Shown: positions 1 through 11,127, numbered from the stretch's first letter. The stretch: 22,652 nucleotides of DNA from Conidiobolus incongruus B7586 (GCA_000697335.1 JNEM01011148.1:1-22652); one strand, 5' to 3'. Program-made: numbers and translations. Notes: generated by a model from the sequence alone, not told the origin.

Positions 1-1626
1 TAAAACACATATAATAATATTAATATTAATTAATATTCTTATATAGTTATATAGTTTTTATTATATTTCTATAATAGTATTATATTTATTTATATTAATT
101 AACTTATAAATATACTTCTTATCATATTTATTTATAATCTTAATATATTTAAATTTAAGTTTAAATATGTTTTTATTATTATTTTTAATAGCATCAACTA
201 TAATAAACTAATTAACACTAATAATTCTAATAATATTATAAGTTAATTTATTTTTTTTATAGAGTTAATTAATACACAAATGAATTTCTTTAGAGAAAAA
301 TTTAAGTATAATAATACCAATAAAAAAAATTTAGTATATTTATAAAATATTATATAAAATAATAACCAAAAGAGAAAAAGAATATGGTTATATATTGTTA
401 AATATATCCTTTTATCTCAAAAACCCACAAATTTATAACTTATCTTAGTTAAATATTAAAGGTTAATATTTTTGCTAATAGTTTACTAAATATATTTAAA
501 TTTATTTATTTATTATCAAATAATATACCTTAATTATATATTATAGTTTTAGGTTATCTAATATATATAATTGTTTTAGTTATTAATTAAAATATATATA
601 TTTTTAATTTTATAACTTATTTTTATAGGTTAGTGTATAAACTAATAAGAATGTTTAAATATATTATCTTGTAACAATTCAATTGATAAAATAGTTAACT
701 AATATCTTTAAAATATTAAAATAATATCCTTGAGTTCTAATGTAAAATAAAAATATATTATAAACTATTAAAATTTTTTACTTTTGTATAAATATTCAAT
801 ATTATTCAATAATTTCATTATTAGTATGGATTAGTAAGAAAATATATATTTAAAGATAAACTTAAATACTAAATTTATTCTAGATTTATTAAAATCTTTT
901 TAAATTCTATAATTGAATATTGAAATGAAGCTCATGATTTATTTGATCTAACTAAATCATTTAATAAATACAGCATAGAAGATGCATTTAATTTTTTCAA
1001 TTTATCAATTTTAATATTTAAGTCAGGAAGAATAGCTACGCATTTTAATTTTGGAAAATATTAACGTTTAATTCCCTATAATTTAACTAATATATAATAG
1101 TAAATATTTTGTTCATTTATTAGATATAGATTAAAACCACAAAACAATTAGTATATAACAAAGACTCTTATTATTTTACCTTTATAAATCAAAGAAGATT
1201 TTTATTAATCTGATTTAATAATTTATTGAAACAAAGATCATATTAATTTTTCAATAATTGAAAATTTACTTAGATACATGTGTAGTAAAAATCTTGAAAG
1301 TAAAATTATTATTCATGGATCATTGATCATCGTCAGATTACATATTACAATTAAGGGCTACTAAATATAAAGAATCTTATTAAACATGATATTAATATAA
1401 TATTCTATACAATAATCAAATTCTGATAATATACTAATGTGATTTTTAAGTATTATAATGAATTTTAAACTATACTGGAATTTAAAATATTTTGAAATTA
1501 ATAGTTTCAAACCAAATTTATTAATATTGTTAATATTCGCTAATGGGAATAGGATGAGAATGATGCAAAATTTTGATATACATAAATATTTAGTTGATTA
1601 GTTGAACTCAAATATTGTTTTGTACA
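1..1626. other. AT-rich intergenic DNA with little coding signal
   Basis: The stretch is almost entirely A and T, with many short homopolymer and TA-rich runs. I see no intact gene. The only protein-like patch is the small minus-strand open frame at 932-1060, listed separately. No tRNA-like, rRNA-like or terminal-repeat structure was recognised. Confidence 0.6.
932..1060 (-). pseudogene. Possible repeat-protein relic (leucine-rich-repeat-like)
   Basis: This 42-codon frame lies between stop codons and has no ATG near its start. It reads YFPKLKCVAILPDL followed by NIKIDKLKKLNAS, a spacing of Leu, Ile and Cys that recalls one or two leucine-rich repeats of the kind seen in F-box/LRR proteins. 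Codon use is more varied than in the surrounding DNA. Other frames on either side also give short protein-like words but are broken by stops. The patch is far too short to assign a family, and it may be chance. The LRR reading is inference. Confidence 0.22.
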
Positions 1627-3390
1627 TTATTCTGGCTTAGAATGAAATTTATCATTCAATGTTACAGAAGTCGAAGCGCTAGGATATGTATAACTGGATT
1701 TTGTGTCGTGCAACTCGATATGATTTGGAGATTGGTCAAAGAAATTGACATGTTTTAAATAAGGGGAATCCTTGGGAGCAGTAGATAAATGCTGAAGGTA
1801 TTGGAAATGATCAAGCTGATCAGTTAAATTGGTGGTACTAGGATATCTCAGGATGACCTCTTGACTATCGTTCGTAACGCGATTCAAACAAACTTGGGAA
1901 GTTGACCCTGTATATTCGGTACTTTTATCTGACCAGATAGCGACCCATTGGTTATTGACAGGAGACTCAATGGAATTCCCATTGGAATTATTACTTGCCT
2001 TCCATGGAAATTTCCAAGCTCCTTCAGGTAGTTTAATATACCCCAATTTTTCCAAAATTCTGATAACTATAACCATTGAAACCATTGTTATAATGATAGT
2101 GATTAGAACAATAAATACCGCTGAGGATCCGCCGTTTTCATATATGGATTGGTCCAAGTTATTCGCTGTTGATGATGAAGGTTGAATAGCAGGAACCTTA
2201 TCAGTAGGTTCCCAGCTCTTAATATCAATACCAATTAATTCATTTGAGTTCGAGCCAATTTCTCTGTAGCCATACCCTATTAGTAAATAGTCGTTATTAA
2301 TAACTTGGGTCGTATGAAAAGCTACTTTTAAATATTGCTTGGTTGTGTTAGAGCTAAGTGGAGTCCAATCACGACCACTAACACTATATTTACAAGTTGG
2401 TAAGAATTTTGGAGTCTCATCGCCAAGTTTATCAATTCCACCTATTACATAGATATCGTTGGATATAGCAGCCACGGAATGTCCAAATCGATTGGAACCA
2501 GTGCATTCTAGAACAGGATTATTAGGTTGAACAAGTTCCCATTTCTTTTCACTAAATTTGTAGTAAAAAATTTGGTTCATATCAGTATCTTGATTGCTCT
2601 TAATAATAGCATCGTTGGATTCATCTAAAATCTTATCATTCCAGGATTTTTTAGTAATTCCGCCAAAACAAATCATATAAGCTTGATCTGATGTTACTGC
2701 ACATTGATGAAAAGCGGAAAATGGTGGAATTCCATCTTTTCGATTAACTGAACTGCTCAAATTCTCCCAACTCCCCTTCTTCACTATATATTTATAAAAT
2801 AATCTAGACATCACGGGCTTATTCAACTTTTGGGAATATACAATACCTCCAAATATATAAATAACTTGACCTTCTTCAGAATTTTCTGTCACAATCATTG
2901 AATAACCTTGGCGTGGAAAAGGATTAGGTTGATTCATAAAATTTTCAAACTGGCCTAATGATACTTGAGAATTAATATTGTTTGGTTCAATTGGCTTCAC
3001 TTTGTATTTAGCTATATCGGAACTAATATCGTAGGGATAAGCATTAAAATCTATTCCGTAACTCAAGTAACCCACTTTGCTATTAGTATCTCTATTCGGA
3101 AGAAAAGTGGGCTGATAACCTATCGGAGGATTAGACATATACTGTTTTTGAGCCTTTGCAGTAGCTTGATCTATCGAATGGGTATCGAGATCATAAGTAG
3201 TAATTAGCTGATTGGTTTCCGGCGCTTTATTGTTCGAGCCATATATCACCAAATATCGATTTTTTAATATAATTGAAGTCGGGATTACAGACGGAATATC
3301 TAGCCCATAATGATATCGAATAAATAATATTAAATAGATTATTTGTAGCAGAGAACTAAATTTTGTTGATACACAAGTAATAATATTCAT
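1627..3390 (-). CDS. Kelch-repeat single-pass membrane protein
   Basis: The product is 587 aa in one exon. I start at the ATG at 3390; the codon just upstream is TTG, unlikely to be used in a eukaryote. Residues 10-25 (SSLLQIIYLILFI) form a signal peptide or signal anchor. The ectodomain, about 30-410, has blade-like motifs of a kelch/galactose-oxidase beta-propeller: YIFGGIVYS near 180, MICFGGITKKSW near 240, IYVIGGIDKLGD near 315 and a weaker LLIGYGYREIG near 370, each followed by a W or Y strand. A Ser/Asn-rich stalk leads to one transmembrane helix at about 422-446, then a cytoplasmic tail of about 140 residues rich in Ser, Thr and Asn. Such proteins are predicted cell-surface binding or sensing proteins, but the ligand is unknown. 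A broken second copy lies upstream at 5209-6879. The kelch fold call is firm, the function is not. Confidence 0.85.
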   Translation of the reverse strand: MNIITCVSTKFSSLLQIIYLILFIRYHYGLDIPSVIPTSIILKNRYLVIYGSNNKAPETNQLITTYDLDTHSIDQATAKAQKQYMSNPPIGYQPTFLPNRDTNSKVGYLSYGIDFNAYPYDISSDIAKYKVKPIEPNNINSQVSLGQFENFMNQPNPFPRQGYSMIVTENSEEGQVIYIFGGIVYSQKLNKPVMSRLFYKYIVKKGSWENLSSSVNRKDGIPPFSAFHQCAVTSDQAYMICFGGITKKSWNDKILDESNDAIIKSNQDTDMNQIFYYKFSEKKWELVQPNNPVLECTGSNRFGHSVAAISNDIYVIGGIDKLGDETPKFLPTCKYSVSGRDWTPLSSNTTKQYLKVAFHTTQVINNDYLLIGYGYREIGSNSNELIGIDIKSWEPTDKVPAIQPSSSTANNLDQSIYENGGSSAVFIVLITIIITMVSMVIVIRILEKLGYIKLPEGAWKFPWKASNNSNGNSIESPVNNQWVAIWSDKSTEYTGSTSQVCLNRVTNDSQEVILRYPSTTNLTDQLDHFQYLQHLSTAPKDSPYLKHVNFFDQSPNHIELHDTKSSYTYPSASTSVTLNDKFHSKPE

Positions 3391-3672
3391 CAATAATATT
3401 ATATCCGTCAGAAGGTAAGAATATTTTTAGAAGTTCATTTAATGATGATTTTTGTATAATTACAAACGTTCAAAAGGTGAAATTAATGACATTAATTGCT
3501 TTTTATATACAATTTGGATTAAGGTTTTCAAAAGGGAGATTCATTTTATAAATAACAAGTTTAATCTTATTCTCATTCATTATAATTCATATTTTTAATT
3601 ACTTTTGCAAATAGAATCATCAATAACAAATCATAAAATTAATCTATTTTTAGAAAATAATGTTAAAATAAA

Positions 3673-3789
3673 ATGATGTTCAATAACTATGGAAATATTA
3701 TTCTTGGCAAGAAAGATTTGGAAGCACAGGATCCGGAATTCATTCATTGTGCTTATAAAAATTTAGATCTTACTAATTTAAAGAGGTAA
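3673..3789 (+). pseudogene. Small ATG-initiated frame, possibly a first exon
   Basis: This 38-codon frame starts ATGATG and reads MMFNNYGNIILGKKDLEAQD and on to NLDLTNLKR. Its composition (Asp, Glu, Gln, Cys, Pro and a balanced codon set) is unlike random AT-rich DNA. It ends AAGAGGTAAATT, which could be a GT donor as well as a TAA stop, so it may be the first exon of a longer gene. A possible acceptor at about 3863 would give only two more codons before a stop, so no clean continuation is visible. It lies divergently about 280 bp from the kelch start. I do not recognise the family. It could be the 5' end of the relic at 4221-4472. Confidence 0.35.
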
Positions 3790-4220
3790 ATTGCATATAT
3801 TGATTATTTTGACAAATCACATCGATATCATCAAATATAAAAATACTTTCATTCATATATAGGTACTAAAACAATGATTAAACAAAAATTGCTATCAATA
3901 TTTAACGCTATGATATATTACTTTGACATTGTGCCCAAGTTTAATTAATTTATAATATTGTATTTATTCATTTCGAATATTCTATTAATTAACTAATTCT
4001 AACACGATATATGAATATAATTATAATAATTTTAGTAGCTGATATGATGTAGTTAGCTATACCTTCATATTTAAATTGACATTTGATATAAATATATATT
4101 ACTATTTTAATTATTTTTGAACCATTGTTATTAGTTGAAATCAAAATACACTTATTAGTTCAATCAATTACTATTGAAATAAATTGAAGTATCATTAAAT
4201 TATTTTATTATTATAGGTAA

Positions 4221-4472
4221 TATATTATAGTAATTTATTTAAAATATAATTTCATAACATATGTTATATGCCGAGCTATTTCTAACCCAAAAAAATCGCT
4301 AGATAATCTGAAATAGAAACAGTATAAATATATGATTGAAGAGTATTTAAAATTAACTGAAAATCATCCTTACAATTATATATCATTGCAAATATAATCA
4401 AATATTTATTTTGACAACCAAAGATTTAAAAAGGTTAAGAAAATATGTGATAATAATGGAGAAATTAGGTAA
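4221..4472 (+). pseudogene. Relic of a membrane-protein gene
   Basis: A single reading frame of 83 codons is interrupted only by TAG at 4314 and TAA at 4395. It begins with a hydrophobic span (YIIVIYLKYNFITYVICRA), continues into a basic loop (ISNPKKSLDNLK), then a mixed hydrophilic part (KYMIEEYLKLTENHPYNY and FDNQRFKKVKKICDNNGEIR). It stops at AGGTAATTTT, which could be an intron donor. A helix followed by a positively charged segment is what a cytoplasmic loop of a multi-span receptor looks like. Plus-strand DNA at 4030-4130 also gives hydrophobic words. The frame conservation is directly visible; membership of a receptor family is inference. Confidence 0.4.
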
Positions 4473-5208
4473 TTTTGAAATTTTTAAGAGAATACTTTTT
4501 CAAAATTAGAGTTATAATTCTCAATAGTCATACTAAGTAATTAAAATTATTTAAGTAAATTTTCAGGTAATAATTATTAATTTAAAAATAAATAAAAGAA
4601 AATTATAAATACAAAATAATAAACTATATCCTCCTTTTTTTAAATATTTCAAGCAAGTTTTGCTAATTCATATAATTCATTGGATTAAAAAATAGTGTAA
4701 CTTGAATTAATTTATATTAGATGTATTGTATATCAAATCAATATGATCACGAGAACTAAATTAAAATTTTTATTCTATAGATTGATGAATTGATGTAAAA
4801 TATATAAGCTATATCAATAAGATTACCATTATTAATATATAGTTATGTTTTCAAAACGATATACATAAATTCAATCAATATAATAATATAAATCACTAAA
4901 TTCTGCCTTATTTGAAGAAAATCTCAAAAATAATAATTAAAAATTAAATTCCTTAATACGAATACTATATATAATTATTTTTTTTAATTCTGATAAATAT
5001 TTAAATATTCATATTATATTATATTATATCACATTTATTAGTTAATTGAGTTTTTAGAGTTGATTTAATTCATAAAATTATAATCAACAATGTTCAAGAT
5101 GGAATAATAAAATATATAATTTGTTAATTATCTTGAGAGCAGTCAATTCGGTTACTTAATTTCATGGAAAAATTGAGAGAAATGGTATCACTTTAACTTC
5201 GAGCCAGT

Positions 5209-6879
5209 TTAAATTTCTTTAGATATTGTTCCATACTCTTTCAGGGTTTCAAAGGCGCTGATATCATGACATGATTCGGAGAGAATTGAGTGCTCAGTGT
5301 TTAAATTGCTAAATAGTGATATTATGGCTAGAAGTTGGGCACATAATATGTCGGGCGCCTGTTATCACTTGTTTAGAATAGACATTGTATCGCCATTTAA
5401 TCACTTGAGCTAGTGTCTACCCATATTGCTACACAGTGGTTGCTAGGAGATGAATCGAAGAATGGCACTTGATATTCGTCGAACTTGTGGTCTAATGATG
5501 AAGTAGATTTGGTGAAGATTGAATTAAACCTTTTAAATAGAAGAACATTTAGCACCATGACTATCAAGGGCATGCATATTGTAATCAAGGCGAAAAAAGT
5601 AATTAGAAGCCCATTTACACCCTTGGGATATTGAACAGAACTATTATCTGATGATGGTGTGATTACCGAAAGAGGATGAATTTGAGATACTTCCGCACTC
5701 ATCTTCTAACTCTTCATATCAATACAAATCAATGGATTCGAATCGTTTGAGTTCTCTATGTAAACATAGCCTTTGTACAAATAGTGATTGTTAATTATTT
5801 CTGAAATATGAAAAGCTCAATATAACGGTGATAGGGCTTTTGCTATACCAACTGGAACTAGCTGCCAACTTTTAATATCCATATTTTATTTGCAAGACTG
5901 TAACAATTTCGCGTTGTTGGTCGCAAGCACATCAATTCTACTAATCGCATAAATCATGTTTCCAATCGTTGCCACTGCATGTCCAATTCAGGGACTGCTG
6001 ATACAATTATTCAATTGAACGGTATTAACATACTCCTATTTGTTCTCGCTAAACTTATATTATCAAAGTTTCCTCAGGTCGGCATTTGGTTGACCAGGAA
6101 GAGTATCGTTAACAGGCTCGTCAATAATGCTGTGTTTAGTAGATTTTTTTCATTATTCTACCCATAAAAATTATAGGTAATTGGTTCAAAGTCATGGTGC
6201 ACTGATGAAAAGCGGAAAATGGTAGGAGATTACCCGGGTCTTCTGAATCGAGCTCTGCCTAATTATATCAAATTCCTCTATAACTATATACTTGTGGAAA
6301 AAGTCTAGATATTGTTAGCCTTGGAAGCTTTGTGAAGTATTCAATTCTTCCGAACATATACAACATTTGACCTTCTTTGGGATCGTTAACAGTTACAATT
6401 GAATAGCCTTGCTGGGTGAAAGGATTCAGTGTATTCTTAAAATTTTCAAACTTCTCCGGATCCTTGTAAGATCCAATATTATTTGCTTCAATTGGAAATA
6501 TCATCTGAAGTGGTTGGACGTTCTTAGAATCTTTGTTCATTGCTTTGGTTTCTGTGCCATAGAATAGATATCCTACGGTGTTGTTGAAACTGAGATTTGA
6601 AATAAATGTAGTTTGATATCCATATGAATATAGTTTGAAATTCTGTTGATTGCTGTTAACTAATATAAAGTCTATAGAACATTTACATAAGTCAAATTGG
6701 TGCCTAATTGAGCATATTTTGGAGTTTGATCATTAACTCCATATATTAATAAAAAGCCATTTTCTAATATAAAAGTTATTGGTAATACTAGAGATATATC
6801 ACAACTATTTCAAAAACTTAATATTAATAATAAATTTAAAATATAATTGAAAATTAGTATTAATTAAAATACTCTTCAT
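5209..6879 (-). pseudogene. Broken second copy of the kelch membrane protein
   Basis: This matches the intact gene at 1627-3390 along almost its whole length. The probable old start is ATG at 6879. Next comes a stretch matching the first blade (FLLIYGVNDQTP against YLVIYGSNN), then GYSIVTVNDPKEGQMLYMFG at about 6355-6420 against GYSMIVTENSEEGQVIYIFG. Further on are GHAVATIGNMIYAI (about 5950-5985) and a piece matching the GIDIKSWEP region (about 5700-5740). A transmembrane segment (about 5540-5620) is followed by NHCVAIWVD, matching QWVAIWSD, and a tail frame ending at TAA 5209. Several stops and frame changes separate these pieces, for example the stops at 5397 and just upstream of 5703, so no complete protein can be made. 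The tail is the most diverged part. Head-to-tail arrangement with the intact copy indicates an old tandem duplication followed by loss. Confidence 0.88.
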
Positions 6880-7173
6880 ATTCATTAATTGACTAACTTT
6901 CAATAAAATTAGTGATGCAATTCCAAAGATTTTGTATATAAGTATATATATTCACAGCTTCTTTTCAATTCAAATATTATTCTATTTTATTATGTTATCT
7001 TTTTATTCCTAGTTACGTACGCATTCACCTGTGTTTGTACATATTTATAAAATGAGTAAAGATATGAAATATGTATTATTTCTAGTTGATAAGTTGTAAA
7101 TTTGGTGACAATGCTCAAAATTAAAAAATTGCAGTCTTAAGTGCTTTAATAAAATAGTAGTGATTTTAATAAT

Positions 7174-7203
7174 ATGTTGATGCTGATGTTGATGTTGATG
7201 TTT
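7174..7203. repeat. Short GATGTT tandem repeat
   Basis: Four to five imperfect copies of a GATGTT/GATGCT unit in tandem, lying in non-coding DNA. It is a simple sequence repeat with no visible function. Confidence 0.8.
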
Positions 7204-8263
7204 AATTTAATTTGTATATTTAAATTTTAGATTTAGTAATTTTTACACTATCTTATTAAAATATCTAAATTATTATTTGATCAGCTCAAGATTTTAATCA
7301 AAAAAGTATACCAATATACCCTTTAATTAAGAATATGATATAAAAATTTTATTTAATTAATTTTAAAAAAGGGATTTAGCTGCATTGAAAACAAAATTTG
7401 AATATTGACCTTAAAATCATATATTTTCACTTAATGATTTTGAATATTGATTTTATAATAAAAATTTATGAAAAAAAATTATAATTGTTACATATCAAAA
7501 ATTTATCAAATATTTTTGATATCATATATCACATAACTTAATAAACTTCAATTTATGTATTATAATATTAACAATAATTAATAGTTATAAGATATTGTTT
7601 ATAATATCATGAATATTCATCAATATGAGTATAAAAAATCAATTGAAAATGTGAAATAAGTTTTTAGGATCATATACCATATCCAAAGGGGTTTATAAAA
7701 ATAATATTAAAGAGTTTTTTTCATCATAGATCCAAAATTGAAAAATAATGGTTTCGCCATTAATAAAGATATAGACCTTTAACAGCAAGTTACAAGGATT
7801 AAAAATGAAATATCATAAAACTCATATCTAAATAGCAATTAAATTTAGTTAGATTACACAACTCATAGTTTAAAAAAATTAAGGTATGCTAATTCAAAAT
7901 ATATCCATAGTATTTCCATGTCAATCGAATAATATCTTTCTATAGCGTAAATCTAGTAGTAAATATCTATTTTATCTATTTATTAAAATTTTGATTCTAT
8001 TATTTGATCCAATAATAGAAAGGTATAAATAATATTTGTTCATATAGTATAAAATGATATGGTATTAAATCAGTCAATCGTATTACTGTTTCATCAAATG
8101 GATTTAATATTGAATAATTTCTCTGGAACAAAAGTTTAAAATTAGTATTTGGGAGCGTCTTTAGTTCTGATTCTGAACAATTTCAGCTGCAGTTTTAAAA
8201 AAAATAATGATTTTTTAAAAAAATTTGAATGATAATAAAATCACAACTTTCAATTTTATATCA

Positions 8264-8425
8264 ATGAGAAAAGAAAACAGTATTTTAATCAGAACATTTT
8301 CAAAATTAATTGAAGTGATTTAATAAGCAAATTTATTTCCAGTCAAAGACAAGCCCTTCTATAAGTCTTTCAAATTATGGAAATTTGCCATTGTATCAGT
8401 ATCAATATATTCTGAATTTAGTTAA
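8264..8425 (+). pseudogene. Coding-like relic of unknown family
   Basis: One frame of 54 codons starts with ATG and is interrupted only by two adjacent TAA codons at 8321-8326. It reads MRKENSILIRTFSKLIEVI, then ANLFPVKDKPFYKSFKLWKF, then AIVSVSIYSEFS before the final TAA. The use of Pro, Lys, Trp, Asp and Cys-poor hydrophobic runs is less skewed than chance translation of local DNA. I do not recognise the family. It could belong to the same old gene as the 9025-9439 relic or be coincidental. Confidence 0.28.
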
Positions 8426-8610
8426 TATACCACAACATAATTTATTTGTCCTTAACAAATTTTCAAACTAAGTTTACAGTTTATTTAATAAAAAGATGAT
8501 TCAATACTGTTTAATATATTTTTGAATATCATTTTAATTTGTCAAGTATTACTTCAATGATATATTGATTTCAGTGATTGATTTATTTAAGGAATCAATC
8601 CTAATCTCTG

Positions 8611-8629
8611 TATAATATAATATAATATA
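8611..8629. repeat. TATAA pentanucleotide repeat
   Basis: About four tandem TATAA units in non-coding DNA. Confidence 0.7.
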
Positions 8630-8702
8630 GCATCTGGATCAGTTATCAGTAATTAATAGATTCTTAATAATATATTTGAAATTCATTAAATATTTGTTAT
8701 TA

Positions 8703-8723
8703 AAATAATAATAATAATAATAA
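8703..8723. repeat. AAT trinucleotide repeat
   Basis: About six to seven tandem AAT units in non-coding DNA; a simple sequence repeat. Confidence 0.8.
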
Positions 8724-9024
8724 GAGATTAAAACATGCAAATACACTATATTTTGTGATATTATCAAATTTATCATATTTTTATTTTTATTTTCAATTGT
8801 TATTTAATTAAGATGAATTTTTATATATAATTGATGCTAATTGGTTGAAATCATCCATTGTATGTTTCTAAAATGATAATATTCAAGATATTACAATTCT
8901 ATTAGAAAATATTGTAACTTGTATTGAAATGATACTGATAAATCAACATTTAATAGTCCTTCTCAATTCAAATATCAATTTTATTCAAATGATTAAGTTG
9001 ACTGTGAATAGATAAAAATCATAA

Positions 9025-9439
9025 TATTGGAGTATTTCTAAGCTGTTTTCGATTTTTAAACTAAAACAAATTATCGTATATGTTGGGTTTATTCGAGATT
9101 TTGCTGAAATATATAGTGTGTGGTTATTGATTTTATCAGTCATAGTATTAGTATCCACAAAATATATATTGATTATAATACACACTGTTTAATGAAAATT
9201 ACCATTGAATATCTCACTCCCAATTTAAAATATTCGGTTAAATCGATTTCAAAAATTTACTAATAGATGGAAATACATTAATAAGAATTTCTAATTTTGA
9301 TAAATGGATGGCTATAAGATACAAAAAATAAGTTACACTAACTTTCGTAAACAAAATAATTTTCAGTCTTATTACAAAGCCAATATTGGAAATTTCTCTA
9401 ATACCAGACGAATTATTAAATCCAATTATGGTAAAATAA
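9025..9439 (+). pseudogene. Relic resembling a rhodopsin-type (class A) receptor
   Basis: Three adjacent plus-strand frames look like pieces of a multi-span receptor. At 9025-9192, 55 codons lead into a hydrophobic helix (SVWLLILSVIVLVSTKYIL and on). At 9242-9331 the frame reads NTLIRISNFDKWMAIRYKK before TAA; FDKWMAIRYKK resembles the D-R-Y-x-A-I-x-Y motif at the end of helix 3 in class A G-protein-coupled receptors, with Lys and Trp in place of Arg and Tyr. At 9332-9439 the same frame continues with LTFVNKIIFSLITKPILE and ISLIPDELLNPIMVK. A basic stretch at about 9460-9530 (KYQIKRFKEKKLSM) could be a cytoplasmic loop. Stops and frame changes mean the gene is dead. The receptor assignment is inference from one motif plus hydrophobicity. 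Confidence 0.35.
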
Positions 9440-10599
9440 AATATAACTAAAATATTCAGATTTGATATGAATCGGCTAAAAATTCAATAAAAATATCAAA
9501 TAAAAAGATTCAAAGAAAAAAAATTATCAATGAAAATTACGTGATAGTTATTATTAAATAATACTAGTATGAATTTTTCATCATTATCAAATATTTAGAA
9601 TAATAAATTTTTTTAACTGAAACATATTCAAAAATGTTCATTGGATATCTGTTGATAAAATAAATTTTATATTTTAAATAGAAAATTATAATAAACCTAT
9701 TAAACAAAATCATATCAAGCAATTTATCACTTAAATATATTTAATAGGACAAAATCTATATAGAAAATATGTGCATTTATTGAAAATAAAATACAATTTG
9801 AATACAGATTGATTGAGGAGCGCTGTATATAATGTAATTCCTATTGATAATCTTGGAACAAGCATTATTTTTAAAATTTTAGGTGTTCTCCTTTCATAAA
9901 ATTAGTTAAAATTAAATTTATTTAAAAATAACTTTGAAACTTAAATTTGAACCCCTATTATCAAATACTCCTCATTATAATTTCAACAGTGCTCATACAA
10001 GTCATTATATGTCAAATAATCCTAAATTCAATATAATATGTTTATAGAATAAAGATCTTCAGCATATTAACAAAGTAAAAATATTTTTATATTTAATAAA
10101 TTATCATATGCTAAATACTGTTTATTATATAATTTTCCACTTTTAAATTTGTGATTGATTATTTGATAAACTTTTAAAATGATTAAGAATATTAAAAATA
10201 GTGTGTGACTAATTAATATGTAAAGATAATAAGCAAGGCACTAAAATATAAAAGAGATAATAGATTTTGATTTAAAATAATTTTATATAATATGATTAAT
10301 TCAATAACCAAAATATTCTATTAAATGACATGATTTTAATATAAAATTATGATAATTTTTAATTAAATTTTTTAAAAAATTTGACGAATCAAATTAAGAA
10401 TTTTTAATTAAATTAATGATTTTTATCATTTTTTAGTAATTAGTTTAATGCTAGATTTATACAAAATTATTGATTTAATTATAAATTTTAAATTATATTT
10501 TATTCAAATTATTTGCCTTATAATTTGACTACTTTTAATATAAGCGAGAATAAATAATTAACCTTTATTTTGTTAAATGATTTTAATTCATCTGTAACT

Positions 10600-11127
10600 T
10601 GTAAAAATTACCCCCACATTAAATAATCAACACGTACAACTTGGATGAAGAATTCGCGGCGAAAGATAAACTCCAAGTCCTGCGTAGAGTTACCAAATTG
10701 CATGATTAAAATCTTATGATTAATCACAAAGGACCCTTATAAAATGAATCACACGATAATCCGAATCTGGAAGGTGATTTCGATACCAATTCCAAATATA
10801 GAAAGAAGTGGTAAATTTTTAAACCTATTTTAAGGAGAAAACAATTAATTTGAGGTTTGAAATTTAATTTAATCAATGTTTGTGATTCCCTTGCAGTTAG
10901 GGTGATTGATTAATCAAATTTCATATAAATAGTCCTTGAAATTCATTACGAATTACTAATACTACCTTTCCCTTGCTAAAAAATCTTTTAAAAAATAGTT
11001 TTCATCAGTGTTAGATAATATTTAGTATATTCTAACTTATATTATTGTAAATTAAATCAACACTTTGTATTTTAATCTATATAACATATTCACTTTCTGG
11101 ATCCATTAACTTATTAAGAAATCAAAC
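10600..11127 (+). promoter_or_regulatory. Probable promoter and leader region of the fungalysin gene
   Basis: Base composition becomes more balanced from about 10630, unlike the desert before it. Two HGATAR sites (AGATAA at 10664-10669, CGATAA at 10754-10759) match the binding site of fungal GATA nitrogen regulators, which commonly control secreted proteases. The motif GATTAATCA occurs near 10718 and again inside a 12-bp palindrome TTGATTAATCAA at 10906-10917. TATA-like sequences are TATAAATA at 10924-10931 and TATATAA at 11078-11084. GATA words are common in AT-rich DNA, so their role is inference. Confidence 0.45.

Larger units (their letters stand above)
3391..5208. other. AT-rich interval between the two kelch copies, with decayed coding patches
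   Basis: It contains the upstream region of the intact kelch gene and, on the plus strand, the protein-like patches at 3673-3789 and 4221-4472. The rest (roughly 4473-5208) is A/T-rich with simple TATAT runs near 5013-5030 and shows no supported gene. Confidence 0.55.
6880..10599. other. Long AT-rich desert with scattered coding relics
   Basis: This is about 3.7 kb without an intact gene. It is A/T-rich with simple repeats at 7174-7203, 8611-8629 and 8703-8723. Plus-strand patches at 8264-8425 and 9025-9439 look like decayed coding sequence and are listed separately. The first 150 bases next to the kelch pseudogene probably held its promoter. The remainder shows nothing I can support. Confidence 0.55.

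Noticed and set aside
1-1626. Insertion of mitochondrial DNA, given the extreme AT content
   Set aside because: No mitochondrial protein, rRNA or tRNA segment was recognised; composition alone is not evidence.
1955-3207. Plus-strand frames at 1955-2185 and 2965-3207
   Set aside because: They lie antisense within the intact kelch gene and have no recognisable protein features.
5979-6167. Plus-strand frame of 62 codons with a hydrophobic middle
   Set aside because: It is antisense to the kelch pseudogene, whose minus-strand homology explains the sequence.
8985-9185. Minus-strand 66-codon frame
   Set aside because: It has no ATG start, is rich in Ile, Tyr and Asn as expected from AT-rich DNA, and overlaps a better plus-strand relic.
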